In this document: one piece after another, positions 51,384 through 59,855 of the stretch
Position numbering within the stretch: the first letter of the stretch is position 1
Layout: the number at the start of each line of letters is the position of its first letter
Assembly (NCBI RefSeq): GCF_028752835.1
Contig: NZ_CP087952.1
Location: forward strand, 663,041-727,040
DNA from: Desulfosarcina sp. BuS5
GTDB lineage: Bacteria > Desulfobacterota > Desulfobacteria > Desulfobacterales > BuS5
Direction: 5' to 3'
Length of the DNA: 64,000 bases
Translations under genes and position numbers: made by a program
The notes under the pieces: generated by a model
What the model saw: only the letters and a program-made list of their open reading frames with translations
Databases searched by the model: none
What the model was told of the DNA's origin: nothing

Positions 51384-51794
51384 ATGCAAAATATTCTTAT
51401 TCGTGATCTTCGTTATTCCACCCTGGAAGATTTTCTTAATGATAATGATTTTTTTGTTGAAAAAGTATCAGAGAATATTCTCAAGGTAAACCGGTCTCAT
51501 GAGCAGTCTGTTTATTTAAACAGGCAAGATAATACTATCTATTTTTCAATTGATCTTGGCGGGATAAAAGATTTGGGTTCTGAAAGTTGTTATTTTAAAC
51601 TGCTTGATTTAAATACTGAAATTCTACCTGTGAGTATTGGTATCGATACAACGGAAGGATTAGATCCTCGTTTGGTTCTGGTTGAGAGCCGTGAATTCAG
51701 TAATATAGACCGCAATGAACTTTTATCCGTATTTGATGCGTTTGAGATAGCTGTTGATAAGGTAGAAGGACTATTGTCTGAATTTATAAAATAA
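51384..51794 (+). CDS. DUF2170 (YjfI-like) protein
   Basis: The 136-residue acidic protein has KLLDLNTEILPVSIGIDTTE and DPRLVLVESREFSNIDRNEL, then FDAFEIAVDKVEGLL, which is the DUF2170 pattern of E. coli YjfI. Function is unknown. It lies 15 nt before pspA, as yjfI lies before the PspA-like yjfJ. AAGGAG lies about 9 nt upstream of its start. Confidence 0.85.
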   Translation: MQNILIRDLRYSTLEDFLNDNDFFVEKVSENILKVNRSHEQSVYLNRQDNTIYFSIDLGGIKDLGSESCYFKLLDLNTEILPVSIGIDTTEGLDPRLVLVESREFSNIDRNELLSVFDAFEIAVDKVEGLLSEFIK

Positions 51795-51809
51795 AGAAGG
51801 AGTTGACTA

Positions 51810-52487
51810 ATGAGTATTTTTCGAAGAATATTTAAAATAGGTCAGGCTAGTATAAATAAAACAATTGACGGACTGGAAAAACCGGAAGTTATGCTTGAGC
51901 AGGCAATTCGTGATCAGCAAAAACGTATTGGTGATGTTAAAAAAAGCGTTCAAGGGGTTATAGCGACTGAAAGACAAACTAAAGCTCTCCTTGATCGGGA
52001 GCAGGAAAATAAAAATATCTGGGAGCAAAAAGCATCGGCAGCTTTACAAGCCGGAAGAGAGGATCTTGCTACCAAAGCCCTGGTCCGTAGTGAAGAGCAT
52101 GAGCAAAAAGCCGGGTCCCTGAAACCACAGTGGGAAATGCAACGGTCTGAAATTGAGAAGCTTAAAAGCAGTATCCGGCAAATGGAGGATGAGCTGGCAG
52201 ATCTAAAAAGGAATAAAGATATTATCATAGCCCAGAGTAAAGCAGCTCAAGCCAAGAAAGAGATATACGAAGCAAAAGCGAAGATTGGGACAAACAAAAC
52301 AACTGATTTAATTGACCGAATGAAAGCCAAGGCAGAACGAGTTTCCTATGAAGCGGCAGCGGCGGAAGAGATTGCAGATGAAGCTACCGGCGACTCCCTG
52401 GAAAAAGAGTTTCAAGATCTCGGAGATGGTGTTGCCGGGCAATCGGTACAGGATAAGCTTGCGGCATTGAAAGCAAAGTTGCAATAA
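51810..52487 (+). CDS. pspA: PspA/IM30 family protein
   Basis: PspA proteins are ESCRT-III-like membrane-binding coiled-coil proteins that stabilise stressed membranes. This 225-residue copy starts MSIFRRIFKIGQASINKTID and has PEVMLEQAIRDQQKRI, the usual helix 1-2 boundary, followed by long heptad-rich helices to about 160. It belongs to the YjfJ-type branch by context. AGAAGGAG lies about 8 nt upstream. Confidence 0.92.
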   Translation: MSIFRRIFKIGQASINKTIDGLEKPEVMLEQAIRDQQKRIGDVKKSVQGVIATERQTKALLDREQENKNIWEQKASAALQAGREDLATKALVRSEEHEQKAGSLKPQWEMQRSEIEKLKSSIRQMEDELADLKRNKDIIIAQSKAAQAKKEIYEAKAKIGTNKTTDLIDRMKAKAERVSYEAAAAEEIADEATGDSLEKEFQDLGDGVAGQSVQDKLAALKAKLQ

Positions 52488-52500
52488 AATTATAACTATA

Positions 52501-52530
52501 CGATCAAGACAGCTTTTGCTGTTTTGATCG
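52501..52530. terminator. 13-bp hairpin between pspA and speD
   Basis: CGATCAAGACAGC-TTTT-GCTGTTTTGATCG pairs over 13 bp with one G-T pair. No T-run follows on the plus strand, so it is a weak terminator at best. It may limit read-through into speD or protect the pspA mRNA 3' end. Confidence 0.4.
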
Positions 52531-52544
52531 CAATATAAAAAATT

Positions 52545-52880
52545 ATGAAACCGGAGATTTTTGAATTTTCATCATGGCTTAATTCTTCAGATTCAAAAGC
52601 GCTTCAAGAGATATTTGATGTGCTTTTGAAAAAGAGTGGCTTTACTATACTCAATTTTATTGATCATACTTTTATTCCGCATGGTTATACAGCAATTTGG
52701 CTTCTCAGCGACAGCCATTTTGCGATTCATACCTTTCCTGAAAAAAAACAAGCCTATATTCAGTTAAGCAGTTGTAATAAAAAAAAATACGATATTTTTA
52801 TGAATATGCTTAAAAAATCTCTAATAGTGAGAAGCTTGTGTCAGGAAGGCGTCAAGGTCGGCATCGTCTCTAATTCCTAA
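52545..52880 (+). CDS. speD: S-adenosylmethionine decarboxylase-like protein SpeD/SpeH
   Basis: AdoMetDC makes the aminopropyl donor for polyamine synthesis and forms its pyruvoyl cofactor by self-cleavage before a Ser. The 111-residue protein aligns with the short bacterial type: LLSDSHFAIHTFPEKKQAYI then LSSC. The cleaved Ser, the His of IHTFPE and the catalytic Cys are kept, but the Glu before the Ser is Asp. It completes the polyamine operon that starts with the membrane aminopropyltransferase. Its last 60 bp overlap the convergent TIGR02757 gene. Confidence 0.78.
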   Translation: MKPEIFEFSSWLNSSDSKALQEIFDVLLKKSGFTILNFIDHTFIPHGYTAIWLLSDSHFAIHTFPEKKQAYIQLSSCNKKKYDIFMNMLKKSLIVRSLCQEGVKVGIVSNS

Positions 52881-53627
52881 ACGTGTAAGGGCAAAATCAT
52901 AGCGGACCGGGTCTTTAGGTTCGATTTTCCTGAATGCCCCGGTTATCTCCAGGGCAGTTCGCATGTCCGCATTTTTACGTTTTGTCAATCCCATTAAAAG
53001 ACATATTCGATGCATGTGGGTATCCAAGGGGATAATGAGCCTGGAGGGGCTTATCCCGGCCCATTCCCCGGGGTCCACCCGGTCATTTCTTACCATCCAC
53101 CGAAGGTAAAGATTCCATCTCTTGCATGCGCTGCCCTTCCCGGGTAAAGCCAAAAGGCTGTTTTTTTGTCCATCATACTTTTTTACAAGTTCCTTTACCA
53201 GAAAAGAAAGCCCATTGAAAATGGTATCATCCTGATCGCTGAAACCGGAAAAAAAACAGTTATAAAGAGAACCGTACTGCTTAATCACAGATCGTGCGCC
53301 GATAAGCATCCGGACAAGATCATCGCCTGTAGTAAAACGGTGCTTAAAACCCGAATAAATACGCATCAGGGATGAGGGCGTGAGCGACAGCAGGAAATCA
53401 TACGGGGACGATCCCATTTTTTCAAGAACAACTGAAACGCTTTTCAGAATCTGGGCCACCCTGCCATAGGCCAGGGCCGATGCTATAAGGCCGACAACCT
53501 CAACATCTCTTGAATCAGGGTAATTATAAAGGAATTCAAGGGGGTCGGGATGGACCCATTTACGGGAGTTATAGAGCTCATAGAGATGCTCAAGCTGTGG
53601 CTTATTTATTAACAGGGTTCGGGTCAT
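52821..53627 (-). CDS. TIGR02757 (DUF2400) family protein
   Basis: The 268-residue protein has LYNSRKWVHPDPLEFLYNYP, DVEVVGLIASALAYGRVAQI, RWMVRNDRVDPGEW and PLDTHMHRICLLMGLTKRKN, the pattern of DUF2400. These all-helical proteins show distant resemblance to HhH-type DNA glycosylases, but their role is unproven. The start at 53627 is chosen since its ATG overlaps the hipA stop (ATGA); a longer frame to 53669 lies inside hipA. Confidence 0.85.
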   Translation of the reverse strand: MTRTLLINKPQLEHLYELYNSRKWVHPDPLEFLYNYPDSRDVEVVGLIASALAYGRVAQILKSVSVVLEKMGSSPYDFLLSLTPSSLMRIYSGFKHRFTTGDDLVRMLIGARSVIKQYGSLYNCFFSGFSDQDDTIFNGLSFLVKELVKKYDGQKNSLLALPGKGSACKRWNLYLRWMVRNDRVDPGEWAGISPSRLIIPLDTHMHRICLLMGLTKRKNADMRTALEITGAFRKIEPKDPVRYDFALTRLGIRDDADLDAFLTQASHY

Positions 53628-54928
53628 AATATTTTCAGGCGAAGTGTCTGTTGAATCCCGTCTCGCCATAAAGGGGAAACTCCGGCTTCATCTGCATAAT
53701 CTCTCCAGCGCGATACTGTTTTAAGCACCTCGTTAACAATCGTCTCGGCGCGTCCCCGCTTCATCGAGGCAACCATGGCGCATGCTTTGAAGTCTTCCAT
53801 TCTAAAGTTATCGCGCTTGCCGTTCATCGTCATCTGGTGGCTAACTGTCCATTTGCCGGAAGGATTAAAGCTGTAAGTGATGTCAAAGGCCGGAGAAAGC
53901 GACCATTTTCCTGATTTATCCATCAGGAAGGCTATATTTTTCACATGATCGTCCTGGTTCCGCGAAATGATGTTGAAGGCCATCCTGCGAAACTGTTCCT
54001 CAATCGCACTCATAGGCAGACCCAGTTGCCTGATGACGAGCAGCGCCTGCTCGTAGGCATAGGCCCCGGCCATATTGAAATCGTAATGCGCCAGCGCACA
54101 TAGAGACTGCATATGTAACTTTTCCCCGTTGTCGAGTCGATCAAAGCGCCTGGTCATGAAATGCCGCCTGTTGTTCTCTTCGAATAGCCGGCATTCACTC
54201 ATGGTTATTCCGGCATCGGTTGCCATCTTGTAATAGGTATATTCAATTACCCCATACCCTTTTGGGTCCTCGATTTCTTTATCCTTGTTGCCCTTAACAC
54301 CATCAAATTTAAGCAACCAATACTCAAAACCTTCACCCGCCGGGATCTGACCGGATCGCACTTCATTGGTTAATGGATTCCAGGCAATTACAGCCTTTGC
54401 CCTTGCGCCGCCTGCCGAGGTACCGACTTTCAGAATTTCTCTTAGGGCCCGTTCCTTTTTTTTGCCGGCAAAGGATACCTTCAGATTTTTGCGATGTGTC
54501 AGAATTTCCGATGCGAGCTCAACGAGTTTATCGACTTGAACGCGGGTGGACTTGCGGGCTTTCGGTCCTATGGCGGGCTCAAACTCCAGGGCACCCATTC
54601 CCCTTCTGCCAATATAGCAGAGACGTTCAACGGCATTAAACGATTCCGGTGGTTGTCCGCGAGTGGCCAGCCAGACATCAATGAGAGCATGGCCGAATCT
54701 GTCCGGCAACGAATCAGCTATCAATCCCGGGAGTCCGCGAAAAGTCATTCTGGATAATTCAGGAAAGGAATAAACTCTATTAGCAAGGGGCATTGTCAGA
54801 GGCGCTATCTCAATCCCGCTGCCGGCAAAAGCCGGATCATACTCAAAATCGGCCACCTCCTTACCTTCTTCAAGAGATAGCGCTCCTATTGTACGCTCCC
54901 AGAGTTTAACTTCGGCAACCTGACTCAT
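53624..54928 (-). CDS. hipA: HipA-family serine/threonine kinase toxin
   Basis: HipA toxins phosphorylate targets such as glutamyl-tRNA synthetase and induce persistence. The 434-residue protein has the N-terminal HipA domain (WERTIGALSLEE, LPDRFGHALIDVWLATRG), the ATP-binding loop VGTSAGGARAKAVIAW, MTRRFDRLDNGEKLHM and the catalytic RNQDDHVKNIAFLMDKSGKW followed by SPAFDITYSFNP. It follows the antitoxin gene with a 4-bp overlap, the usual hipBA order. No lesion is seen. Confidence 0.93.
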   Translation of the reverse strand: MSQVAEVKLWERTIGALSLEEGKEVADFEYDPAFAGSGIEIAPLTMPLANRVYSFPELSRMTFRGLPGLIADSLPDRFGHALIDVWLATRGQPPESFNAVERLCYIGRRGMGALEFEPAIGPKARKSTRVQVDKLVELASEILTHRKNLKVSFAGKKKERALREILKVGTSAGGARAKAVIAWNPLTNEVRSGQIPAGEGFEYWLLKFDGVKGNKDKEIEDPKGYGVIEYTYYKMATDAGITMSECRLFEENNRRHFMTRRFDRLDNGEKLHMQSLCALAHYDFNMAGAYAYEQALLVIRQLGLPMSAIEEQFRRMAFNIISRNQDDHVKNIAFLMDKSGKWSLSPAFDITYSFNPSGKWTVSHQMTMNGKRDNFRMEDFKACAMVASMKRGRAETIVNEVLKTVSRWRDYADEAGVSPLWRDGIQQTLRLKIL

Positions 54929-55275
54929 GAGTCATCACCCCAGGACCAGGTTTTAGGGGACTGTTTCACGGCGCTGCTTGACGAGGCGCGCTTTCGCTCC
55001 TTTCCTTTAAATTTAAGCAGGTCCATGGGGCTTGGGCCGGTCACAGGAATCAGTTGCTCGAAACCCTGCAGGAGATCGAGCATCCGAAGGATACGAATGA
55101 GGTTCCGCGTTTGCGTCACAGCCCCGGCTTCCATCCGTTCAAGCGTTCTCTTGGACACACCGGCCTGCTCGGCTAATTTCGCTTGTGTTAGCTTAAGATC
55201 AATCCGTCGACGTTCAAGCCGCCTGCCAAGCTCTTCAAGAACAGCATCATCCGTCATTGTTTTAAAGTTAAACAT
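54925..55275 (-). CDS. hipB: XRE-family antitoxin HipB
   Basis: The antitoxin binds HipA and represses the operon. From the ATG at 55275 (a GTG at 55284 is also possible) the protein has 116 residues with a helix-turn-helix at about 20-70: RIDLKLTQAKLAEQAGVSKR then TLERMEAG. A short basic tail rich in Ser/Lys follows, where HipB-type proteins contact or plug the toxin. The HipA start lies in a 4-bp overlap. Confidence 0.88.
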   Translation of the reverse strand: MFNFKTMTDDAVLEELGRRLERRRIDLKLTQAKLAEQAGVSKRTLERMEAGAVTQTRNLIRILRMLDLLQGFEQLIPVTGPSPMDLLKFKGKERKRASSSSAVKQSPKTWSWGDDS

Positions 55276-55284
55276 AGTCGTCAC

Positions 55285-55744
55285 CCATATCGAATTATGC
55301 TAACATGTAGTATATATATCGCCATTCTTAACGATATGCAAGCTTTTTTTTATTTAATCGTCACACATGACTATATAATGATATAATTACCTATAATTCG
55401 TAATTAATGACGATAAAGGTAACTTGGTTAATACCCGACCACGAAGATAGAAGTGCATGATGCCTATTGACCAACTACAAATATTATTTTTATGAGGTGG
55501 GTCAATTTTAGGTTGTAAAAAACATGAGCGCTATAGCCAAGGTCTGTCAATCCTAAATTGACGCTTAAAATTAGGATACACTGTGCTTTGACATCTGGGT
55601 CCACCATATGATTCTAATTCATTAACAACAAATTATATTTTTTTATGGTGAGCGTAAATAATGTTTATTGTAACTTTTTTAATCCACGCTGAATAGCGAT
55701 ACATCCACCTTATTAATTTGCACATATTTTGGGAGATAAACTGA
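55285..55744. other. Gene-free gap between hipBA and the DUF2092 remnant
   Basis: The gap is AT-rich. AGTATATATATCGCCATTCT-type sequence next to hipB may hold its promoter/operator, but I cannot define a site. An imperfect inverted repeat, GTCAATTTTAGG at 55501 and CCTAAATTGAC at 55552, lies in the middle. I see no gene. Confidence 0.4.
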
Positions 55745-56513
55745 ATGAATTATAAAAAACGGTATTTATCTATCTATCTGTGTGATTGTACTCTGCCTGG
55801 TTGCAGGGAGTGCCTTTGCGGCTGACACGGAATCACAGCTTTTTGATATGGCAAAAAAACTGGGGGAGACAAACCAATTCAGTGTAACTCTTCACATGAG
55901 CTATGATACTGTACAGAAGTCAGGATAAAAAATTGAGTTCAGCGAGATACGTAAGATAACGATCAAGCGACCGAACCATCTGCGGGTTGAAGCTCTGCAA
56001 AGCGACGGCGATAAAAGTCTGCTGATATTCGACGGCAAAACGATTACGCTGTTTAATGCATCCGAGAACGTTTATTCACAAACTGATTATCCCGGCGACG
56101 TGGATGCGGCAATTCGCTACTCTGTTGCCAAAATGGGTATACGTGTGCCTCTGGCTCGGATGCTTCTCTCAACCTTCCCGTCAGAAATTCAGAAATTGAG
56201 CACTAACATTGATTATGAAGAACACGATATTCTGGGTACAGCGCCTACCGATCATATTGTTGGCCAAACGAAAGACATAGACTACCAGGTCTGGATTGCC
56301 AAAGATATGTTACCCAAACGTATCGTAATAACATACAAAAAAGCACCGAAACAGCCTCAGTTCCGGGGTGATTTTTCGGATTGGAATTCGGCACCAAAGA
56401 TTTCTGATGATACTTTTATCTTCACACCACCAAAAGGTGCCGAAAAAATACCCACTTTCCTTCCGGTAACTGAATCGGACATAACGAACAAAACCCATGG
56501 AGGTGTACGATGA
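55745..56513 (+). pseudogene. DUF2092-type exported protein with a frameshift and an ochre codon
   Basis: The ATG at 55745 has GGGAG upstream, but one extra A in the A6 run (55754-55759) puts the signal peptide in another frame: NGIYLSICVIVLCLVAGSAF then ADTESQLFDMAKKLG. That frame continues to a TAA at 55926-55928 (CAA-to-TAA type) and then resumes KIEFSEIRKITIKRPNHLRV and on to the end. The restored protein of about 255 residues resembles DUF2092 periplasmic proteins, which have an LolA-like fold. A 137-residue piece from 56100 could still be made. Confidence 0.65.
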
Positions 56514-57088
56514 TCCTGAATCTGAAATCAAATGCCGTTGTTTTCGGTATTGCCTTACTTATTGTTGTTTTTTTTGTTGGTGAGGTTGATGCCCGTGGTC
56601 GCAGAGGCGGCGGCGGAAGGCGCGGCGGTGGAAAATCCTTTTCACGTGGCGGTATAGCCCGTGGTGGAGGATTCTCAGGTCGATCCATTCAGAAAACCCG
56701 CCCGGTTTCCCGTGATAGGAAACAAAAGCGAAAGGGAGCGAGTACTGGGCAGGGCTATCTGGAAAAGGATAGTCTGCGAAACAATCTGGACGATCGTCAG
56801 GAATGGCGGGATCAACGCCGGGAAGATATTCAGAACGCAAGAAGAGAGCGTCAAGAAGACAGGCAGGACTTTGCTGAAGATAACTGGGATGGATATTATT
56901 ATCACGGGGGGGGTTACGGGTATTACGGGGGTACAACGGTAACTTACATCACGACCCTGCCATGTACGTCAACGGTAATAACCGTTAATGGGGTTTCATA
57001 TTATAATTGCAACTCTACCTGGTATAAAAGGGGCTATTCCGGCAGCAAGGTAACGTATACTGTTGTACCGGCGCCGGCAGGTCATTGA
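56510..57088 (+). CDS. Exported RG-rich and Tyr-rich small protein (DUF6515-like)
   Basis: The 192-residue protein begins with a hydrophobic export signal at about 9-27 (cleavage near VDA), followed by a Gly/Arg-rich stretch (RGRRGGGGRRGGGKSFSRGG), a charged helical stretch with many Arg/Asp/Glu, a YYYHGGGYGYYGG segment, and a C-terminal domain with ITVNGVSYYNCNSTWYKRGY. The last pattern recalls DUF6515-type surface proteins. It overlaps the DUF2092 frame by 4 bp, so the two were likely co-translated. Function unknown. Confidence 0.65.
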   Translation: MILNLKSNAVVFGIALLIVVFFVGEVDARGRRGGGGRRGGGKSFSRGGIARGGGFSGRSIQKTRPVSRDRKQKRKGASTGQGYLEKDSLRNNLDDRQEWRDQRREDIQNARRERQEDRQDFAEDNWDGYYYHGGGYGYYGGTTVTYITTLPCTSTVITVNGVSYYNCNSTWYKRGYSGSKVTYTVVPAPAGH

Positions 57089-57166
57089 TGGACGACAGGG
57101 AACGAGAAAACGCGTAATGCACCCAAACTTTTCTTGTTTTTTTGACAAGGTTCAAAGTGTAAGGCA

Positions 57167-58189
57167 CTAAATGCCATATTTCTCACGAAGCATTCCTGAA
57201 AGTTGTTGCACACTGGAAAAAGCTTTTTCCACGGTTTTTTCTTTGTCCGGATTAACAAGACAGCAGGTGGCGGGCGAAAGCATACTTTGTTTCAACATAT
57301 GGTGAATATCAATCCCTTTTTTTGCCAAAATGTGCCATACATTTTCCAATTGAGCCGCCAATAAATTTATGTTCTCTTTTTCAAAGGATTCAAAACCTGT
57401 GGGAATAATTCCCCATACAATAACACCACCGCTATTCAGGAAACGCTTAATCGATGGGGCATACGATGAGAATACTTCCGCGTTTGTGTAAATATCAAGA
57501 GAAAGGATATCAAGATCCAGGCCCAATAGAAAATCCCAGTCCGGGTTACCGCAAAGATGGATGCCGCGCGGTCGCTCAACCATTGAAAAAAAAATGTCGA
57601 GTTCTTTTTTGGCTTTGATATCATTATAGCCTGACATGGCGGAAAAAAGATACTGAAGGCCGGGTTCATCGACAAACATAAATGCATTTTGATTAAGGGC
57701 TTTCAGTCTGTTGAGTTGGACATTGATTCTTTTAGCCATAAATTCGAGCATAAACGAACGTACTGTGTCCTCAAAAAGGATAGGACGTTCATCCTGATCC
57801 AGGATATTGAAACCAAAACTGATCGGTCCTTCAAGCTGTCCCCGGATGGCAGGTCTGTCCGACAAATCCATGGCTAAAAACCGATGATATACGCTGGAGT
57901 AGCTTTCGCTGATATCAAACCAGGAAGGATCATCAAAATGGGCCATGGTTTCTTCCAGTTCCATAATGAATTTGTCCATCGAAAACTTCAGGGTACGATT
58001 ATTCACATCAAGCAGGATACCCGGAAAGTGCTCGGCTGCCTGAACGTACATATCTTCATAATAGCAAAGGTTCGGCAACTGTGGCCAAAACGGGACATCC
58101 ATGGATAAAGCCGTTTTAAGCGCATGTTCCGCATCCGTATGCGGCATTACCGCCATGGCGGTTGTTAAAAGATTACCTGGAATTGACAT
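57167..58189 (-). CDS. UROD/MetE-superfamily methyltransferase-like protein
   Basis: The 340-residue soluble protein reads as a TIM-barrel of the uroporphyrinogen decarboxylase/cobalamin-independent methionine synthase superfamily. It has GQLEGPISFGFNI, MFVDEPGLQYLF, and a zinc-site-like HLCGN followed much later by ATCCLVN, matching the HxC...C pattern of MetE and corrinoid methyltransferases. This argues against a decarboxylase, which has no zinc. The methyl donor and acceptor cannot be told. It lies about 130 nt after the flavodiiron gene. Confidence 0.65.
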   Translation of the reverse strand: MSIPGNLLTTAMAVMPHTDAEHALKTALSMDVPFWPQLPNLCYYEDMYVQAAEHFPGILLDVNNRTLKFSMDKFIMELEETMAHFDDPSWFDISESYSSVYHRFLAMDLSDRPAIRGQLEGPISFGFNILDQDERPILFEDTVRSFMLEFMAKRINVQLNRLKALNQNAFMFVDEPGLQYLFSAMSGYNDIKAKKELDIFFSMVERPRGIHLCGNPDWDFLLGLDLDILSLDIYTNAEVFSSYAPSIKRFLNSGGVIVWGIIPTGFESFEKENINLLAAQLENVWHILAKKGIDIHHMLKQSMLSPATCCLVNPDKEKTVEKAFSSVQQLSGMLREKYGI

Positions 58190-58320
58190 TTTTCCCCGTA
58201 TTCTCCAACTTTATCTCGTCCAGACCCAAAATTCGATTGACTGCCTGATAATCAAAATCGTATAAGAAAGCAAAGTTAAAGCCATGGCAGTCCTTCACAG
58301 CCGGTCTATTTGATCGAACC

Positions 58321-59499
58321 CTAAGTAAAGTTGTGCTCTTTATGCTTTTCCGCAATAGTGGCAGCGAGGTCATCCAACGCCTTAAAAACATCCTCTGAAG
58401 GCACTCCCTTGCAAAGGACCGGGTCTATGACCTCTACCTTGAGATTGGGAATCATTCCCGCCAGTGTTTCTACGGTCTTGCCTCCCCAACCATATGAACC
58501 TATAATGGAAAGAAACTTTGTCTTTGGCCGCAGTGCATTTGCCAGAAAGGCTCCGGACGCTGCGTAAGGGTGGGGCCCTGCTAAAATTGTGGGAGTTCCG
58601 ATAACAATTGTTGCCGCGTCAACCAGGGCCATGGCGAGTTTGCCTATATCGGTTACGCCCAGGTTGAACTGCTCTACCCTGACGCCCCTCTCCACAAGGG
58701 CTGAAACAAGATAATCGACCATCTTCTTTGTGCTTTCGTGCATGGATATGTAAGGGAGAACCACTGTATTCCTAAGAGAACCTGTGATCCAGTCACGGTA
58801 GGCATCAATAATAAATGATGGACGGGGATATAACTGCCCATGGCTGGGGGCTATCATTTCTACATCGTAAGGCGCGAGTTTCTCCAGATTTTTTTTAATT
58901 ATGCTCCGGAAAGGCATCATAATTTCGGCATAATAGCGTTTTGCTGCCTCATAAACGCGCCCTTCATCAGTAACATAAAGATCGGTTGTTGCGATATGCG
59001 ACCCGAAAAAATCACAACTAAATAGAATCTTGTCTTCTTCAAGATAGGTTACCATGGTCTCAGGCCAATGAACCCAGGGGGCGTAAATAAATTTCAAGGT
59101 CTTGTCACCGAGAGATAAAGTTTCACCGTCCTTGACGGTTATGAAAACGTCTTCGGGTATTTGCAGAAGGTCTATGAGTAAGCCCTTTGCTTTGGGGGTT
59201 GATATTAATTTTGCATCAGGAAATTGTTCAAGAACCTGCGGGATTGTCCCGGAGTGGTCCTGCTCCGCGTGCTGCGAGATGACGTAATCGATTCGTGAGA
59301 CGCCCTCAAGCTGTGCCATAAGTTCATCAGCCATGGGCAAATCAACTGTATCTATCAGAACGGTCTTTTCACTCCCCTCAATGAGATACGCGTTATAGCT
59401 TGTTCCGTCCGGAAGAGGTACAAGAGCGTCAAATAGACGCCTGTCCCAATCCACAGAACCCATCCAGTAAATACGGTCTTTTATTTTTCTTGCTTTCAT
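58321..59499 (-). CDS. fprA: Flavodiiron protein (FprA-type)
   Basis: These enzymes reduce O2 or NO to water or N2O and protect anaerobes. The 392-residue protein has the metallo-beta-lactamase diiron domain with HAEQDHSG at about 77-84 (HxExDH ligands), then HWPETMVTY and SCDFFGSH, and HGQLYPRPSF. The flavodoxin domain starts near 250 with VLPYISMHESTKKMVDYLV and has SIIGSYGWGGKTVE. GGAGG lies 7 nt before the start. No rubredoxin partner is present next to it. Confidence 0.94.
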   Translation of the reverse strand: MKARKIKDRIYWMGSVDWDRRLFDALVPLPDGTSYNAYLIEGSEKTVLIDTVDLPMADELMAQLEGVSRIDYVISQHAEQDHSGTIPQVLEQFPDAKLISTPKAKGLLIDLLQIPEDVFITVKDGETLSLGDKTLKFIYAPWVHWPETMVTYLEEDKILFSCDFFGSHIATTDLYVTDEGRVYEAAKRYYAEIMMPFRSIIKKNLEKLAPYDVEMIAPSHGQLYPRPSFIIDAYRDWITGSLRNTVVLPYISMHESTKKMVDYLVSALVERGVRVEQFNLGVTDIGKLAMALVDAATIVIGTPTILAGPHPYAASGAFLANALRPKTKFLSIIGSYGWGGKTVETLAGMIPNLKVEVIDPVLCKGVPSEDVFKALDDLAATIAEKHKEHNFT

Positions 59500-59529
59500 G
59501 GCAGTGCCTCCTTATATTCGCCTGAATCA

Positions 59530-59550
59530 GGGCGACCACAAGGATCGCCC
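59530..59550. repeat. REP-like palindrome GGGCGACCACAAGGATCGCC
   Basis: Arms GGGCGA and TCGCCC flank a 9-nt centre, followed by CCTACA. This GGGCGACC...CGCCCCTACA type is scattered in many proteobacterial genomes. It lies upstream of the flavodiiron gene. Confidence 0.5.
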
Positions 59551-59575
59551 CTACATTGTAAATGCCCCCGGCTTT

Positions 59576-59853
59576 TTATTTCCCAGCCTTGTGAGTTGCC
59601 CGCATTATTTGAGCAAGGTCTTTGATCTCTGTTAAATCCTTGGTCATCATTGCCCATCCATACCAGTAGGTATAATCAGGATTCGCATGAAAAACACCCT
59701 GATAGGTTCTCATCCGGTGTTTCATGTACATTTGAAACAGAACCTGTTCAATATGGGATGCCTGCTTAAAATTTCCCCTTTTACCTCCTTATTTGTTGTG
59801 ACAGGCTTTGCATCCTGTTGATCCGATCTTTTCACCGGCTTCCCTCCTTTTAC
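59576..59853 (-). pseudogene. C-terminal remnant of a multihaem c-type cytochrome
   Basis: The minus strand reads EAGEKIGSTGCKACHNK with a haem-binding CxxCH motif, then TAA, and in the same frame continues QASHIEQVLFQMYMKHRMRT and YQGVFHANPDYTYWYGWAMM before TKDLTEIKDLAQ and a final TAA. The second part resembles the C-terminal region of HAO-like octahaem cytochromes (WYGW followed by an acidic helix). Only one haem motif remains, so this is a relic. It abuts the queE stop codon. Confidence 0.45.
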
Positions 59854-59855
59854 TC

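Noticed and set aside
58173-58298. A 41-codon GTG frame (VKDCHGFNFAFLYDF...) between the flavodiiron and UROD-like genes
   Set aside because: Overlaps the next gene start, has no good ribosome site and no recognisable domain; likely chance.
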